A DNA stretch of 64,000 bases from Microglena sp. YARC (Eukaryota; Chlorophyta; Chlorophyceae; Chlamydomonadales; Chlamydomonadaceae), in the NCBI GenBank assembly GCA_022414725.1, contig JAJSRW010001567.1, positions 1 to 64,000 of the forward strand. Direction: 5' to 3'. Below are positions 22,520-33,264 of the stretch, in pieces. The notes under the pieces were generated by a model that did no database searches, was not told the DNA's origin, and saw only the letters and a list, made by a program, of their open reading frames with translations. Each line of letters starts with the position of its first letter. Within the stretch, counting starts at the first letter, position 1. The position numbers were made by a program, and so were the translations under genes.

Positions 22520-22745
22520 GGTTATCTCCACAAGATTTAACCAAGCCTGGAAGTTTTCTTCCAGTCCCATAGCATCCCCTCTGCATCCTAGCATGCAGCC
22601 TACCTGCTGCTTCATTCTAGTTTCCCAGCAGCCTCTCTGCACCCTAGCCTGCAACCCATCTGCAGTCCCCTTTAGTTTCCTAGCAGCTTCCCTGCAATCT
22701 AGCCTGCTGTCCCTTTGCAGTTTCCCACCAGGACCAGCTACTTCA
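22520..22745 (+). repeat. Short tandem repeat (~55 bp) upstream of the 3' LTR
   Basis: About three to four imperfect copies of a unit built from TAGTTTCC-AGCAGC-TC, CTGCA-CCTAGCCTGCA and CCATCTGCAG. Confidence 0.6.
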
Positions 22746-22949
22746 GTAGACTGACATTCCTTTGAACACATCTGCTAATATGCTTTCCCCCCTGAATCCT
22801 GTCCCAAATAATTTATTATTTACAGTCTTTCATAACAGCTATTAGCAACCATCTCAAAAGTCTTACTAGTCCCTACATTATTATTTCCTTATGCCCCTCA
22901 CTTAATTCCAGGAATTCTTGAGCTCAAGAATACCTTGAATTGGGGGGGA

Positions 22950-23185
22950 TGTTATTTACTGATTTATATATCAGTCTCTGAGTTGGCATAATGCACACCG
23001 GCACCTACTTCCTCATAGATCAGGGACCCTTTTTGCCTGCCGCCAGGCCACAGGCTAGCTGTGGCCTGCACGTGACTGCAGTACCTTGCAGTACACATCT
23101 CTATTCTATATGATTGCGCCTGTTGCGCTTAATAGCATCTTCTCCTCTATCGAGCCTATGCCGTTGTAAAGAACTGACAGTAAAA
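22950..23185 (+). repeat. 3' LTR
   Basis: Begins TGTTATTTACTG after the polypurine tract and ends AGTAAAA, followed by GAACC. It is 236 bp and carries a ~10-bp insertion (ATAGATCAGG region) relative to the 5' LTR. Confidence 0.9.
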
Positions 23186-23927
23186 GAACCGAACCCTGGC
23201 TAATCGTAAGCAATGGTGGCCCAGAATTTGTGCTATGTAGATAATTTGAAATCCAACCATGTGATTATGACCTTTACTTATTTAGATGACATACCACTTG
23301 GACTCATATCAACTAACACCTTTTCTCAGATCAACTACCACCTGTTATCAGATCAACTACCACCTGTCCTCATATCAACTACCACTTGTTGACTTGTTCT
23401 CAGATCACCTACCTCCTGTTCTCAGATTTACAACCGCCTGTTCTGAGAGTAACAACCTCATGTCCTCAGATCACCCAACCATCCCAATGCACCGAGTCCG
23501 ACATGGACATTCATTTATACTATCTGACCTTGCGATTGCATTCTGTACATCACTCCCCGCCCACCCCACCGCACCCCCACCCCACCCCCCCACCCACATA
23601 CCCCCTCCCCCCCCCACACCAACCCCGACTCACCCACATACCCCATCCCTGCGCGCTCACATTCCCCCACCCACATACCCTAAACCCACCCACCCTACCC
23701 ACGCGCATACACAGTCAGACGTGGACATGCCTTCAAACTATCTTATTACCCATGTGATTGCATTCTCAGGAGTGTGGTGTGGTAGTGATAATGCTAACAA
23801 TGTTTACCACTGCCTATTTTTGGCAGAGCCCCCCCTTCTGGGAGGCGGTAGCCCCCAGTGTCACCCCGTTGTCCGTTTGTGTGATCGACCGATGAGCGAC
23901 CAAGACGAAGCTTGACACGTCAGCCAA

Positions 23928-25071
23928 TAGTAGGGTGCCCTGGCGGGTCCCCTGGAGGTCGGCCCCGGGGCTGGGGAAAAGTGCACGATGGCTTCTGGGT
24001 TTGTAGTTCAGTTGTCTATAATTGTTACATTTGTTATAGAAAGTTGATAAATATAACAAAGTTGTTCATGTGGGTATGCCAAGGTGAAACAACGTGCAGG
24101 GCAGCGGGATCCATTTTCTAATTGCAATCGCCAACAACTTGAGCATTTGAAATATTTAACGTAGATTGTCATGTTATGTTTTAAGTCCGGGCTTGGCATC
24201 CAGTGGTATGCTTGTACTTGTAGAATTTGGAGAACTGTGAGTGAGCCGTCGTGTACATGTCATTTATTGTAGCAGGTATGTGAATTCAGTTGAGGCGGAT
24301 GCCTTCTCTCTTAGGCTGTTTCTGATGGATGTGAAACATAGTTTCCGTGTGTCTACGATGAGAGCTTGTTAGCTAGCTGTTGTGTTGGAAATGCTCCATG
24401 TCAATAGATTGAGTCCACAGGACAGGAGGGAAGCGACAAATGAAAACACCGCGTCTACAGTCCGCAACCCTAAGATTCATACGCGAATGAGTGCTCTCCG
24501 GGGCAAGCTTTCGACAGCAGGTTGGTTCCTGAAGTGCACCATTCCGCAGGTACAGCAACTCCAAAGCAATTTGAGAAGCGAAGTTGCTCTTCGACCATTG
24601 GAGTTGCTTTGCGGATATTGAACTTGCTTTCAGACTATTCAAACTGTTTGCGACTGTTGTACGTGCGAGGCTTTGCATGTACTGGTGTTGCGACTATACA
24701 CTTGCTTTGCGAATTCAACGCATGCTTCCGACAGCGGGTACAAGGCACACGGGTGGGCAAACAATTCGCAGAGAAGTCGCGATGTTGCGTATTGGACTAG
24801 CGACCATTCAACCTGCTTTGCAATATTACGCTGCCACCTTGCGGCATAGCAATTGTTCATCGATATCAAGAAGTTAACAGTCGCCAGCAAGGAGAACGAA
24901 GATAGAAGAACCCTCCCCTGCGATGGAATCAACCGACGCTACGCTTAGTATTCAGAGTACTCAGATAACTGGTGACAGTTTTTTGTCCAGATTTGAAAAA
25001 CAGCACCAACAGCACCAACGACACGATTTCGCGTAAGTATCGCAAAGGTCTGTCCCCCATAGGGGAGCCGA
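23928..25071 (+). mobile_element. 1.14-kb insertion in duplication copy 2
   Basis: Copy 1 reads straight through (GTCAGCCAACTCTCCC), whereas here GTCAGCCAA is followed by ~1.14 kb before CCAACTGTCCC resumes. CCAA at 23924-23927 and 25072-25075 may be a short target duplication. No clear terminal inverted repeats were found. The interior (24380-24900) has degenerate CTTGCTTTGCGA/ATTCAAC words. Its right end holds a convincing short first exon (24923-25032), so it may be the 5' piece of a larger element or a gene fragment. Confidence 0.55.
24923..25036 (+). CDS. Candidate first coding exon, orphaned
   Basis: The ATG at 24923 opens a hydrophilic 37-codon frame (start MESTDATLSIQSTQITG, end QHQQHQRHDFA). 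It runs into an excellent splice donor, GTAAGTAT, whose GT is at 25033-25034. The composition is unlike the surrounding repeat. The expected downstream exons are missing because duplicated DNA resumes at 25072. No family was recognised. Confidence 0.35.
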   Translation: MESTDATLSIQSTQITGDSFLSRFEKQHQQHQRHDFA

Positions 25072-26297
25072 CCAACTGTCCCGTAACGAGCTGGCTTCTG
25101 TCTGCCTTATCCGTATCGAAACGACAGATGGATATCCACCTGTCGTTTCGATAGCCAACAATATCCGCTAATTTTCCGCGTCGCTAGCATCGCTGCCTAG
25201 GACTTGATTCGACTACCCATGGCAGGTTCTAGGAAGCTCCATCAGCCAGCCTATGGGTCAAGTCCAAAGTTTTCAGCTGCATTGGAGTGACAGTCATATC
25301 AGCTTTCAGGCGCACTAGCTAGCTTCTAGTTGGGCCAAAAGACGGATACAGGGAGATGCTTAGAAGCTACTATGTGCAACCCCCCCCAAAAGAGTGATAC
25401 ATTCTGTACTCAGGAGTGTGGTGTAGTAGAGCTCATGCTAACAATGTTAACTTCATCCACAGATGGTGAACATCCCTAAGAATATACCATGTAACCAAAC
25501 AGCTGTATCCTCTCTAACCACCTCCTAGCGTGTCCTCTCCTCATGTCCTATCCTATCTTATCTTGTCCTATCCTCCCATATCCTCTCTTCTTTTATTCTT
25601 CCCTTCCCTATCACCTGGTAAACTCTCTCATCTTGGCTTTTCACCTGACTGGCTTCTTTATCTTAGGATCTGGTAAATGGCGTTCATAATGAAGCGCATA
25701 ATCCATCCAGTGATGGAACAGGTGGTCTTCATTGTAAGAGCGGTAGGTAGATCTCTTGCAGCCTGCCGGATTTAGGAGCTGCAAATCAGGGAAGAGGGAA
25801 GCAAGCAAGCGAGATCAGAGACCGGAAGCTTGTTTCACTTAGGATCCGGGAACAAATATTAGTTTGAAGTGAACAAAAGAATCTTCAGATCCAAATAAAT
25901 GATGTAATGGATTATGGTGTTATTACTGCTCCGCATTGCCTAGCCATTGGTGGAACAAGGCGGATTTGTTGTAAGATAGGTAGATGTATGATCTCTCGAA
26001 ACAAGCCTTTTTCATGAGCACTTCAAGGTTGTGTGCTCTTCGACCTGTCACCCCACCCTTTGAGGGAAATCTAAGAGAGCGCTGGGGAAAGCTCTTCCTA
26101 CTTAGTTGTAGAACGGTAGGGAAAGCTAGGGAGCGTAAGGGACTAGTCTCCGTTCTCATAGTGAGCCGCAAGTCAAGCAAGATGGGAAACAGGAAGTTCG
26201 TCGATTGTTTTGCTAACACTGCACATTTGTGGGGTCTATTGGCTTGAAGGTTGCATTCTGGGTGGGAAGGTTGCTGAAGCAAGGGGTGCAGAAAAGG

Positions 26298-26347
26298 GTG
26301 TAAAAGACCCCCCACATGTACACTGTACATGTGGGGGTCTTTTACAC
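26298..26347. repeat. Near-perfect hairpin, copy 2
   Basis: GTGTAAAAGACCCCCCACAT with its complement across an ACT loop. It pairs better than the copy-1 paralog (one fewer mismatch, one G missing from a G-run). Confidence 0.8.
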
Positions 26348-26444
26348 TTTTTGTTTTTACATTGTACAGCGTTAGGGTCTGGGAAATGGCGTTCAAAGTG
26401 CTCCACATATATAGTCCATCCAATAGTGGACTATAAAGGGACTA

Positions 26445-27005
26445 CCGTATGCGCCTTAAGTATTGGCAAACGGTTTGGCAACCGACCATTTGCCAAACCG
26501 GATTAGGGATCCAGCTTGAGACCACTCCAGCCGGTTGGCCTTTGCCAAGTTACGGTTACCATGGTACTCTGTCTACTAAGACCTAGCAAGTTAAATGTTC
26601 CTGATTTGAATTGCTACATTGTTTTATTTTCAGCAAGCTTGGGCAGACTACTTTGTAAACATGTACTTGACCTTTGATTGGTTACATGGCTCCAGCCGGC
26701 AATTCGGATGGCTGGAGCCATGTACCGGTCTGGCTACTAAGCCCTAGCAAGTTTAATGCTCCTGATTTGAATTGTTACATAGTTTTACAGCTAGCTTGGG
26801 CAGACAACTTGGTGATCATGTGAAAAGGAAATGTAACAATGACATAAGACCCTTTGCCAACTGGATTTCAAGTCTGAGCTTGAGACAGTCAAAGCCATAG
26901 ACCTCTTTGCCAAGTTAGTTTTGCCATGTTTTTCTGAGACCCACTTTTAGGGGGGAAATGACATTTGCCAATACTTAATCTTGCCAATACTTAAGGCGCG
27001 TACGG
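26445..27005. mobile_element. 561-bp MITE with TA target duplication
   Basis: The terminal inverted repeats are ~25 bp. Both ends begin CCGTAYGCGCCTTAAGTAT and continue TGGCAA, differing at one base. TA flanks each side (26443-26444 and 27006-27007), and the paralogous site in copy 1 has a single TA. TA duplication suggests Tc1/mariner-type mobilisation. The interior has no coding frame. It contains two copies of a ~100-bp phrase (CTACTAAG-CCTAGCAAGTT... and GCTTGGGCAGAC) and a hairpin around CATGGCTCCAGCC. Confidence 0.9.
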
Positions 27006-27369
27006 TAATGCCCAACTAAGGGATTAGATCACATCACATGAGATAACGTCACGTCATATGAGTTCACACCACACCTTAATATATGTGCAACTTACATATG
27101 ATAGACGCGCTTTCAGTAGTGGTGGTGGTGGTCGCGCTTGCTTTTAGTAGTAGTGGCTGGAAGTCTCGTACATCACGTGACGAGCAAAAACAATAGCAAG
27201 GCGCCAACAGGTGTGTGTGTGTGGGGGAGGGGTGGGGGTGGGGGTGGGGGTAGAAACAGTAGGAGATGCATTAGTAGTCGCTGGTCAGTCTCTGGTATTT
27301 TGATTATTAGCTGCATTGATTTCATCTTTAAATGTTACTGCAAAATGCAGCGAGGATATCAGTCTTGAT

Positions 27370-27650
27370 GTAATTGAATTTCATTGAATCGATGGATGTT
27401 GCAGCTTTGTTTACTATAGAGTGACAGTAAGGAGAGCTTTTGAAGGGTTGTTGATTTTTAAGCAGTATTGAACGTTCCTGTAATGTAAGGCAATGCATGT
27501 ATGTAGATTGGATTTATTTTTAAGAATTTGATGCAAGAAAAATGAGACCAATCAGGGGTCTGGTTGATTTTAAGTATTTTTTACAAGGTATTGCATTGGG
27601 CCCAGCCCAGACGTGAACGGTACGTCCCGTCCGGCTCACTCCTCAAAGCC
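27370..27650 (-). mobile_element. R1 family fragment, minus
   Basis: The complement of the R1 middle: TTTCATTGAATCGATGGATG, then AAGGGTTGTTG, CAATCAGGGGTCTGGTTGA and GAACGGTACGTCCCGTCC. Both R1 ends are missing. Confidence 0.7.
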
Positions 27651-28860
27651 GACTTTACGTACCGACGGCACAGCAAGTGTCGAGTACCAAATTTCGACAA
27701 CAGCCAGCAGTTACGGTTACGGTTACGGGAAACAGGGTGAGGTCCCGGGAAAACATTTATCTAGACCGCGATGCTAATGCTCGAGATGTTCTGTCTGAAT
27801 GAAGTATTGGCCTGGGATGTTGGTTAGGCCATGGGCTTAAAATATAACCAAACTGTTGCTCAGCGAGTTCAATCTACCTTTCTGACGGAGCTAACGATTG
27901 CCAACTCACCAAGGGGAATTGTTATATCAATCCGCGAGCTCCTGCGGTTCCGAGCGGCCACCCCTTTCAATTATACGAATGGGAGGTACAAGCTCTACTC
28001 CTCGGCCAATGATCCTGCTATCTAGCGTTCTGAACAGTCTCGCTCAAGATCACCCAGGAAAATGTAGGGCCGAATATTGGAGCTTTCTTATACTGAGTGT
28101 CCGGGCCACCCATTTGAAGGTAGGCGCAGCCTGTTATCCTATATATGCTTCAGATCAGAGAGAGGGATGCCACATGTTCGGCCCAGACCCGTTCGGGATG
28201 TTGACGTTTGCACGGCAACTCGACGTGGCAACTTGTCCAGACCCGTCCAGACCCGACAGTACAGTACCCGCAGGCATGTCATTGTCAATGTCAACGTGTT
28301 AGTGTCCTTCTGTCTTTGTCCATCTGTCTTCGTCGGAAGTTTCCCAGATCTCTTTCTCCAAGCTCCACCACGTCCCCTGATTTCAAGCACGAATGTAGCA
28401 GGGGAGCAATTAGAACGCGATGGCCGCAATCCGAGGCAAGATAGGTGCGCATGTTTGCCGGGAGAATCTTTTTCGTCTACGGCTCCGTACCACTTCGGAC
28501 GATTTCGAGGAGTTTCGACCACCATGCCTTTCGATCTGTCGCTGCCACCCGCCAGATTTGTTCAAGCTGATTCTATCTGCCTTGCGCATCCTTCCCGACC
28601 CTTCCATACCTCGAATCGCCTCAATTTCGCCTGAACATCCTCGGGATATCACCAGAGAGAGGCTGTAATGATCACCGAAATCTGGTACTCTAAACCCGAG
28701 CCTCACTTTTCTAAGGCCAAATAAAAGCGTAACCGTACCGCCGAGACCGATGTCGGAATTACCGAAATCTCAGGTAAGAGTCAACTCGAAACTTGCCGTG
28801 CGCGTGCGTTTGGCCCCGAGGCCGTAAACCCGAAGTACCAAAGCAACGTTTTCTCAGAGT
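27651..28860. other. Unique GC-balanced stretch, no confident gene
   Basis: The longest plus frame is 28077-28634 (185 aa, Arg/Pro/Ser-rich). Overlapping minus frames at 28139-28525 and 28410-28706 are equally long, so none is preferred. I see no domain motif. It is the longest non-repetitive block west of 38 kb and would be the first place to look for transcript evidence. Confidence 0.35.
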
Positions 28861-28874
28861 ATCTGGGTTTCTCT

Positions 28875-28969
28875 GGTATCACCCACACCCGCGGGTGATA
28901 CCCCTCTGGGTGATAACGGAGATAACGGAGGACGGGTAAGGGTGCACCCGTCCTCCGATGGTATCACCC
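28875..28969. repeat. Cluster of perfect hairpins
   Basis: GGTATCACCC/GGGTGATACC (28875-28884 with 28893-28902) forms a 10-bp stem. CGGAGGACGGGT/ACCCGTCCTCCG (28926-28937 with 28946-28957) forms a 12-bp stem. A third GGTATCACCC follows at 28960-28969. Together they could form alternative stems in DNA or RNA. Confidence 0.75.
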
Positions 28970-29139
28970 GCCATAACCTGTACTGTCCTGCGGTCCACGG
29001 TGCGGTCCCGGTCCTGGTACCAAGTTCCGCCACGCCTCCCGGCGTCTCTATATATACTTATATTTATCACAACTCTGCAGCATCTACCGTGCCCTTGCCC
29101 TATCGTCTACGAGAAGCAAGAACAACAAAATAAACAGAT

Positions 29140-29560
29140 GTATTATAAAGACCATGCATGAAGTTGACCTAGTGCGTTTGCTGTTTGTGTCAATTGATAA
29201 GCTTGAAAGCCCACCTGAGTGGGTAACTGCGCGCAAAGCAGAAGCGCTAGGAGTTTAGCTTTATGATTGCGCAATTCCGGTACGCTGCGCGCAATCAACC
29301 ATTCGCAACTTGGATGTAGGGTGAAACAGGTGGGTTGAATTCGCAACCTGGTCTTTGTCTTTCTGCATGATCAAAGCTCGCCGCAAATGAAGCGCAAGAG
29401 CGGTTGGCAGATTGGTGGGAGAAGGGGATTATGTGCGTGTTGGTGGGTGGTTTGGTCGTGGTGTCTCTGGGGTGGGGGGTAAGAAGTAGTCCAGGGGTTA
29501 ACCTAGACCAGACCTAGACCCACTTTAGCTCGGCCAACGGCCACTCGTGCAGCATACCTG
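29140..29560 (-). repeat. Fragment of the 45.7-kb unit family (R4)
   Basis: Contains the complement of the R4 phrase TGCGCAATC-CAA...AAAGCT and ends with CGGCCAACGGCCAC, the shared terminal motif of R4 units. A second such fragment is at 36690-37180. Confidence 0.45.
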
Positions 29561-29789
29561 TACAAATCAGTATAAGTCATCTATACCGGTAGTAAAATAG
29601 AACGTTGAAAGAAGCCAACTTGAAAATAGCTATAAATAGCTACAGACCGAGACTGGCTAGATCGCTCCGGAACCAGAATATATATGAAAAGGGGGGGCTT
29701 CAAAAACGAAAAAAATGTTCAGACCTTCGGTGCCTGACCAAGTTTCCAGTTAATACCAATATGCAGGTTTTCCGTGTGTGCTTCATAGC

Positions 29790-29990
29790 ATCATCATACC
29801 ATGTACTCAATGGTTGAGTTAGAAATTTTGAGGTCGGGAGTTCAATTCTCCCCACAGACACCGACATGGGGATGTTATTTCTGCATCACGGTCACCTCAC
29901 TATACCAACCCTGCACTGGAGACAAACATCCCATATATGTGTCTGTATGAGTGAATAATTATTACTCGGTATGAATTTACAGTGGGGAAC
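29790..29990 (+). repeat. Possible tRNA-derived SINE fragment
   Basis: ACTCAATGGTTGAGT followed after 20 nt by GGTCGGGAGTTCAATTCTCC resembles Pol III A and B boxes with a T-arm. The rest does not fold as a full tRNA, so this is more likely a SINE head than a tRNA gene. Its downstream body is unique in this window. Confidence 0.4.
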
Positions 29991-30564
29991 AAATTTGTTG
30001 TATACATGTTATTCATAATCTTAATGGTTCAGAAGTTACAACACAACCAAATGCAACCAAATGGCCTTAACAAAACCCATTCCAGATCCTAATCCATGCA
30101 AATGCAAATGGCACAATCCACAAGATGGCCATCAGCCAAATTGCTAGTTGAAGCCATGTAGCCAAGTTCAAGTATTTTAGTACACTCAACAAAGGCACGT
30201 ACGACTTTTTACATATTTCATAATTAAATGATACATACACAAAACACATATACATACACATCACATGTTTTTCTACTTGCAAAGAATTCAACTACAAAGC
30301 ACTCAAACATTCATGATCTTGATTATTTGAGGTTGGGAGAGGATCTGGAGAAGTCTTTACACCAACTACTCTGCATATGATGCTCCCTGCTTTCCGTGGG
30401 TATCGCACGGGGAGGACTAGGGAATAGAAGATGGTGAGAAGCCCAGAGTTGGCTAAAAACACATGTTACCATACAAATTAAAATTGAAAACATTAGCTGC
30501 TTTACTGCTTCACTCACATAGTGTACAATGCTTCTTCCTCGTATTAAACATGTGCGTGCAATAA

Positions 30565-30645
30565 GTGAGGATGGATGGGGGGGGGGGGGGGGGGGGGGGG
30601 GAGGGGGGGGGGGGGGGGGGGGGGGGGGGAGGGGGGGGGGGAGGA
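30565..30645. repeat. Poly(G) tract within a short duplication
   Basis: About 75 nt of nearly pure G. The flanks 30500-30555 and 30715-30770 resemble each other (CACTCACATAGTGTACAATGC versus CATTCGCGTAGTCTACAATGC). Confidence 0.85.
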
Positions 30646-30889
30646 GGAGCCAAGGAGGTCATAATCCCTTAGGGTTGGCCCCAAATGTAGCGTACAGCAG
30701 GAATGATTGTGTCCTACTCTACTATTTCATTCGCGTAGTCTACAATGCTACTTCCACAATCTGCACATGTGCACGCACCTGTACTGCAACTGTAAATGCA
30801 ATACGGGTGTCGGACGAGGAGGGAAGGAAGGGGTGGGGGGGTGGGGGGGGAGATGCATGATAACATGGGGTTCGAAAAAATATGTATCT

Positions 30890-31130
30890 GCCACCTACAT
30901 AATTATTAGTGCTATAATAATTACTGCTAATACTAATAATGCTTGCTTGCTTGCTGCAATCTTGCTTGCTTCCTGCAATATTGCCTTTCTTTCCTGAGGA
31001 TTTGTTGGAACACACCTCCCAGATGTTGCAAAGCGGGCTTGTAATGGGCCAACAATGGCATGTCAATGACAATGTAATATAGTGTAATTTGTTCTTGCGG
31101 CACTTCCCTAGATGTGCCTGCACCTCCTCT
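30890..31130 (+). repeat. Dispersed repeat R5, copy 1
   Basis: Shares GAGGATTTGTTGGAA, CACCTCCCAGATGTTG, GGGCCAACAATGGC and TCAATGACAATGTA with 44220-44430. That copy lies directly downstream of a LINE C-terminal relic, so R5 may be LINE 3' UTR or a SINE sharing its tail. Confidence 0.65.
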
Positions 31131-31194
31131 ACCATCGTCTAATGCTAGCACTGCGCATCAATAGGCACATGTAGGCCCACATGCAGACCCCCTG

Positions 31195-31720
31195 TGAAGA
31201 GTGAAGGGGTGCGAGTGAAGGGTTTGGGTTAGGGTTAGAGTTAGGGTGTGGGTGAAGGGGTTTGGGTAAGGGTGCGAGGGAAAGGTGCGGGTTTGGGTGT
31301 GTGTGAGGGGGTAGGGAGGTGTGGAGGTTGGGAGGGTGTGGAGGTTGAGATGGGGATGGGGATGAGGGCGAGGTAGAAGGTGAGAAGAAGCTCACTGGAT
31401 GGAGAAACGAAACTAGCAAGTGATCTCACCATCGCCACAGCCCCAATCAAAGCTTTTCTCCAAACACTATGGGTCATAGCTGAAAACATGGTGCGCTCCT
31501 CATCCTCATAGTCGCAAGGGGGTGAATCACACCTGGGGGTGAGGGTGATCGTGTGGACGTGGGCAAGGGTGAGGGTGAGAGCGAGGTTGAACATCAGAGC
31601 GAGGTTGAACGCGAGAGAGGGTTGGGGGTGAGGGCAAGGTTGTGCGTGAGGGCGAGATGGAGGGTGAGGGTAAGGGCGAGGTTGAGGCCTACCCTAGGGT
31701 GGGGGGTAGGTTGAGGGTGT
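31195..31720. repeat. Degenerate GAGGGT/GGGTTA repeat block
   Basis: Runs of GGGTTTGGG, GGGTTAGGG and GAGGGTGAGGGCGAGG words without a fixed period. Minus-strand Pro/Ser/Leu frames are repeat translations. Confidence 0.75.
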
Positions 31721-32049
31721 TGTTACCGCCCCTCCATGGGTAGCAACTTCTGCACATCAGGCGTACTGCCGGGCGAGCAAATTGGAGGAGCAAAACAGAT
31801 GCGCTGCAGGCCCTATGTGTTCAGCCTGCAACATCGCCTTTGCCCAGCACTAGCTGACGTGGATACGGCATTCAGCTCACTCAACTAGCGAAGGCAGTCA
31901 CCTAGTCTACAAGGCAGATTTCATACAAGTTGTATGCGCAGTCACGTCACCTCATCTTCAAGGCAGATTTAAGAGAACGTGCGCCCTGGACTTGCTGACG
32001 TTTGGATTCGGCAGTCCAGTCACCTCGATCAGGATGAGGCAGTCACAGT

Positions 32050-32285
32050 CTGAGGGTGCGCAACCGCAAATGATGAGGCAACGACGCAAATGTGTACAAA
32101 AGCGTGGTATATGAGACACACATTCCGCAAGAACAGCCACAAGGGCAGCAACAAGGTTAGACACACCGCAAACCCCCTAGTCAGAGACCGAAGTCCACGA
32201 GGTCTACCACCACAGCAGCTTGAGGTGACAAAAAAACCTAGTAACAGCAGGGTTCCCAATCCCCACGGGCGGTCACAAACTGGTT
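32050..32285 (-). repeat. Dispersed repeat R3, minus copy
   Basis: Complementary counterpart of 17000-17155. The minus frame reads PVCDRPWG then a hydrophobic stretch, without stops over the shared segment, downstream of a long Gln-Pro-Arg-Pro repeat frame (32286-32883). Confidence 0.55.
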
Positions 32286-32860
32286 GAATTTCAGGGCGAG
32301 ATTGAGGGTCAGGGCGAGGATGAGGGTGGGGGTTATGGTGAGGTTGAGGGTGTTGTTGAGTTTCAGGACGAGGTTGAGGGTAAGGTCGAGGTTGAGGTTG
32401 AGGGCTAGGTTGAGAGGAAGGGCGAGGTTGAGGTTGAGCGTGAGGGCGAGGTTGGGGGTGAGGCTGAGTACGAGGTTGAGGGCGAGGGTGGGTAAGGGTG
32501 AGGGCGAGGTTCAGGGTGAGGTTGAGCATGAGGGCAAGGGCGAGGTTGAGTGTGAGGCAAGGGCGAGGGTGAGAGTAGGGGTGAGGTTGATTGAGCAAGG
32601 CAAGGTTGAGGGCGAGTTTGTGGGTAAGGTTGAGGTTGATTGAGCAAGGCGAGGTTGAGTTTGAGGCGAGGGCGAGATTGAGCGTTAGGGTGAGGTTGCG
32701 GGTGAGGCTGAGGGTGAGATTGAGGTTAAGGGTGAGAGTGAGCCGGTGAGCATGAGGCTGAGCGTGCGGGCGAGGACGATATTGAGGATGAGTGTGAGAG
32801 TGAGGGTGAAGGTGAGGGCGAGGTTGCCGGTGAGGGTGAGGGTGAGGGCAAGGTGAGTTG
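32286..32860. repeat. GAGGTTGAGGGTGAGGGCGAG degenerate satellite
   Basis: Purine-rich hexamer-like words (GAGGTT, GAGGGT, GAGGGC). It keeps one minus-strand frame open (Pro/Gln/Arg/His) that is probably not a protein in its own right. Confidence 0.75.
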
Positions 32861-33264
32861 CTCCTATTAAATTCAGCATTCAAATTGTATGCTCTAAGAC
32901 AGTAGTCTCGCTATACATGTAATGCCATAGTTATTACTCAATAAGTTAGTTAGTAGGCGCTATAGCTGCTATCCTCATCATGCAAAACACATATGTGGTA
33001 GAGTTAATTCCATCGCATTAATTGTCACTTAGGTTCCTGGGATTCATACTTCGAGATTGCCAGTCAATGACTGTTATTTAGAGATGCCTAAAATAATGTT
33101 TCCAACGTCAATCTTGTTCAGTGAAGTCTGCTCATCTTTAAAAAAATCATTTGCGTCTTATATAACACATATTATTTGAATGCATCTTAGCAGCCCATGA
33201 CCCACCCGAATCCAGTACCCTCCCTCTGTTGTTAGAGGCATCCTATACTAGGGTACACTATATA

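Larger units (their letters stand above)
17757..23185 (+). mobile_element. 5.4-kb copia-like LTR retrotransposon, non-autonomous
   Basis: Direct LTRs at 17757-17985 and 22950-23185 are flanked by the 5-bp target duplication GAACC (17752-17756 and 23186-23190). The unoccupied paralog at 6961-6990 has GAACC once. A GGGGGGGA polypurine tract (22942-22949) abuts the 3' LTR. GGTTATGTGCGCC directly follows the 5' LTR and loosely resembles the copia-type internal initiator-Met tRNA primer site (inference). Internally there is gag with a zinc knuckle, a degenerate protease segment and a third frame of unknown function. I find no integrase HHCC or DDE region and no YVDD-type reverse transcriptase motif, so it would need enzymes in trans. 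The LTRs differ by several substitutions and one ~10-bp indel, so insertion is not recent. Confidence 0.9.
17662..27360 (+). repeat. Segmental duplication, copy 2, with three nested insertions
   Basis: The homologous segments are 17662-17756, 23186-23927, 25072-25210 and 25300-27360, apart from inserted DNA. The insertions are the LTR element 17757-23185, a 1.14-kb block ~23928-25071 and the MITE 26445-27005. Removing them restores collinearity with 6880-10560. Confidence 0.85.

Noticed and set aside
28077..28634. 185-aa plus frame as a gene
   Set aside because: Competing long minus-strand frames overlap it, the composition is Arg/Pro/Ser-rich without motifs, and no start context or splice evidence favours it.
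29820..29870. tRNA gene
   Set aside because: Only a T-arm/B-box-like part is convincing. No complete cloverleaf or acceptor stem pairing could be formed.
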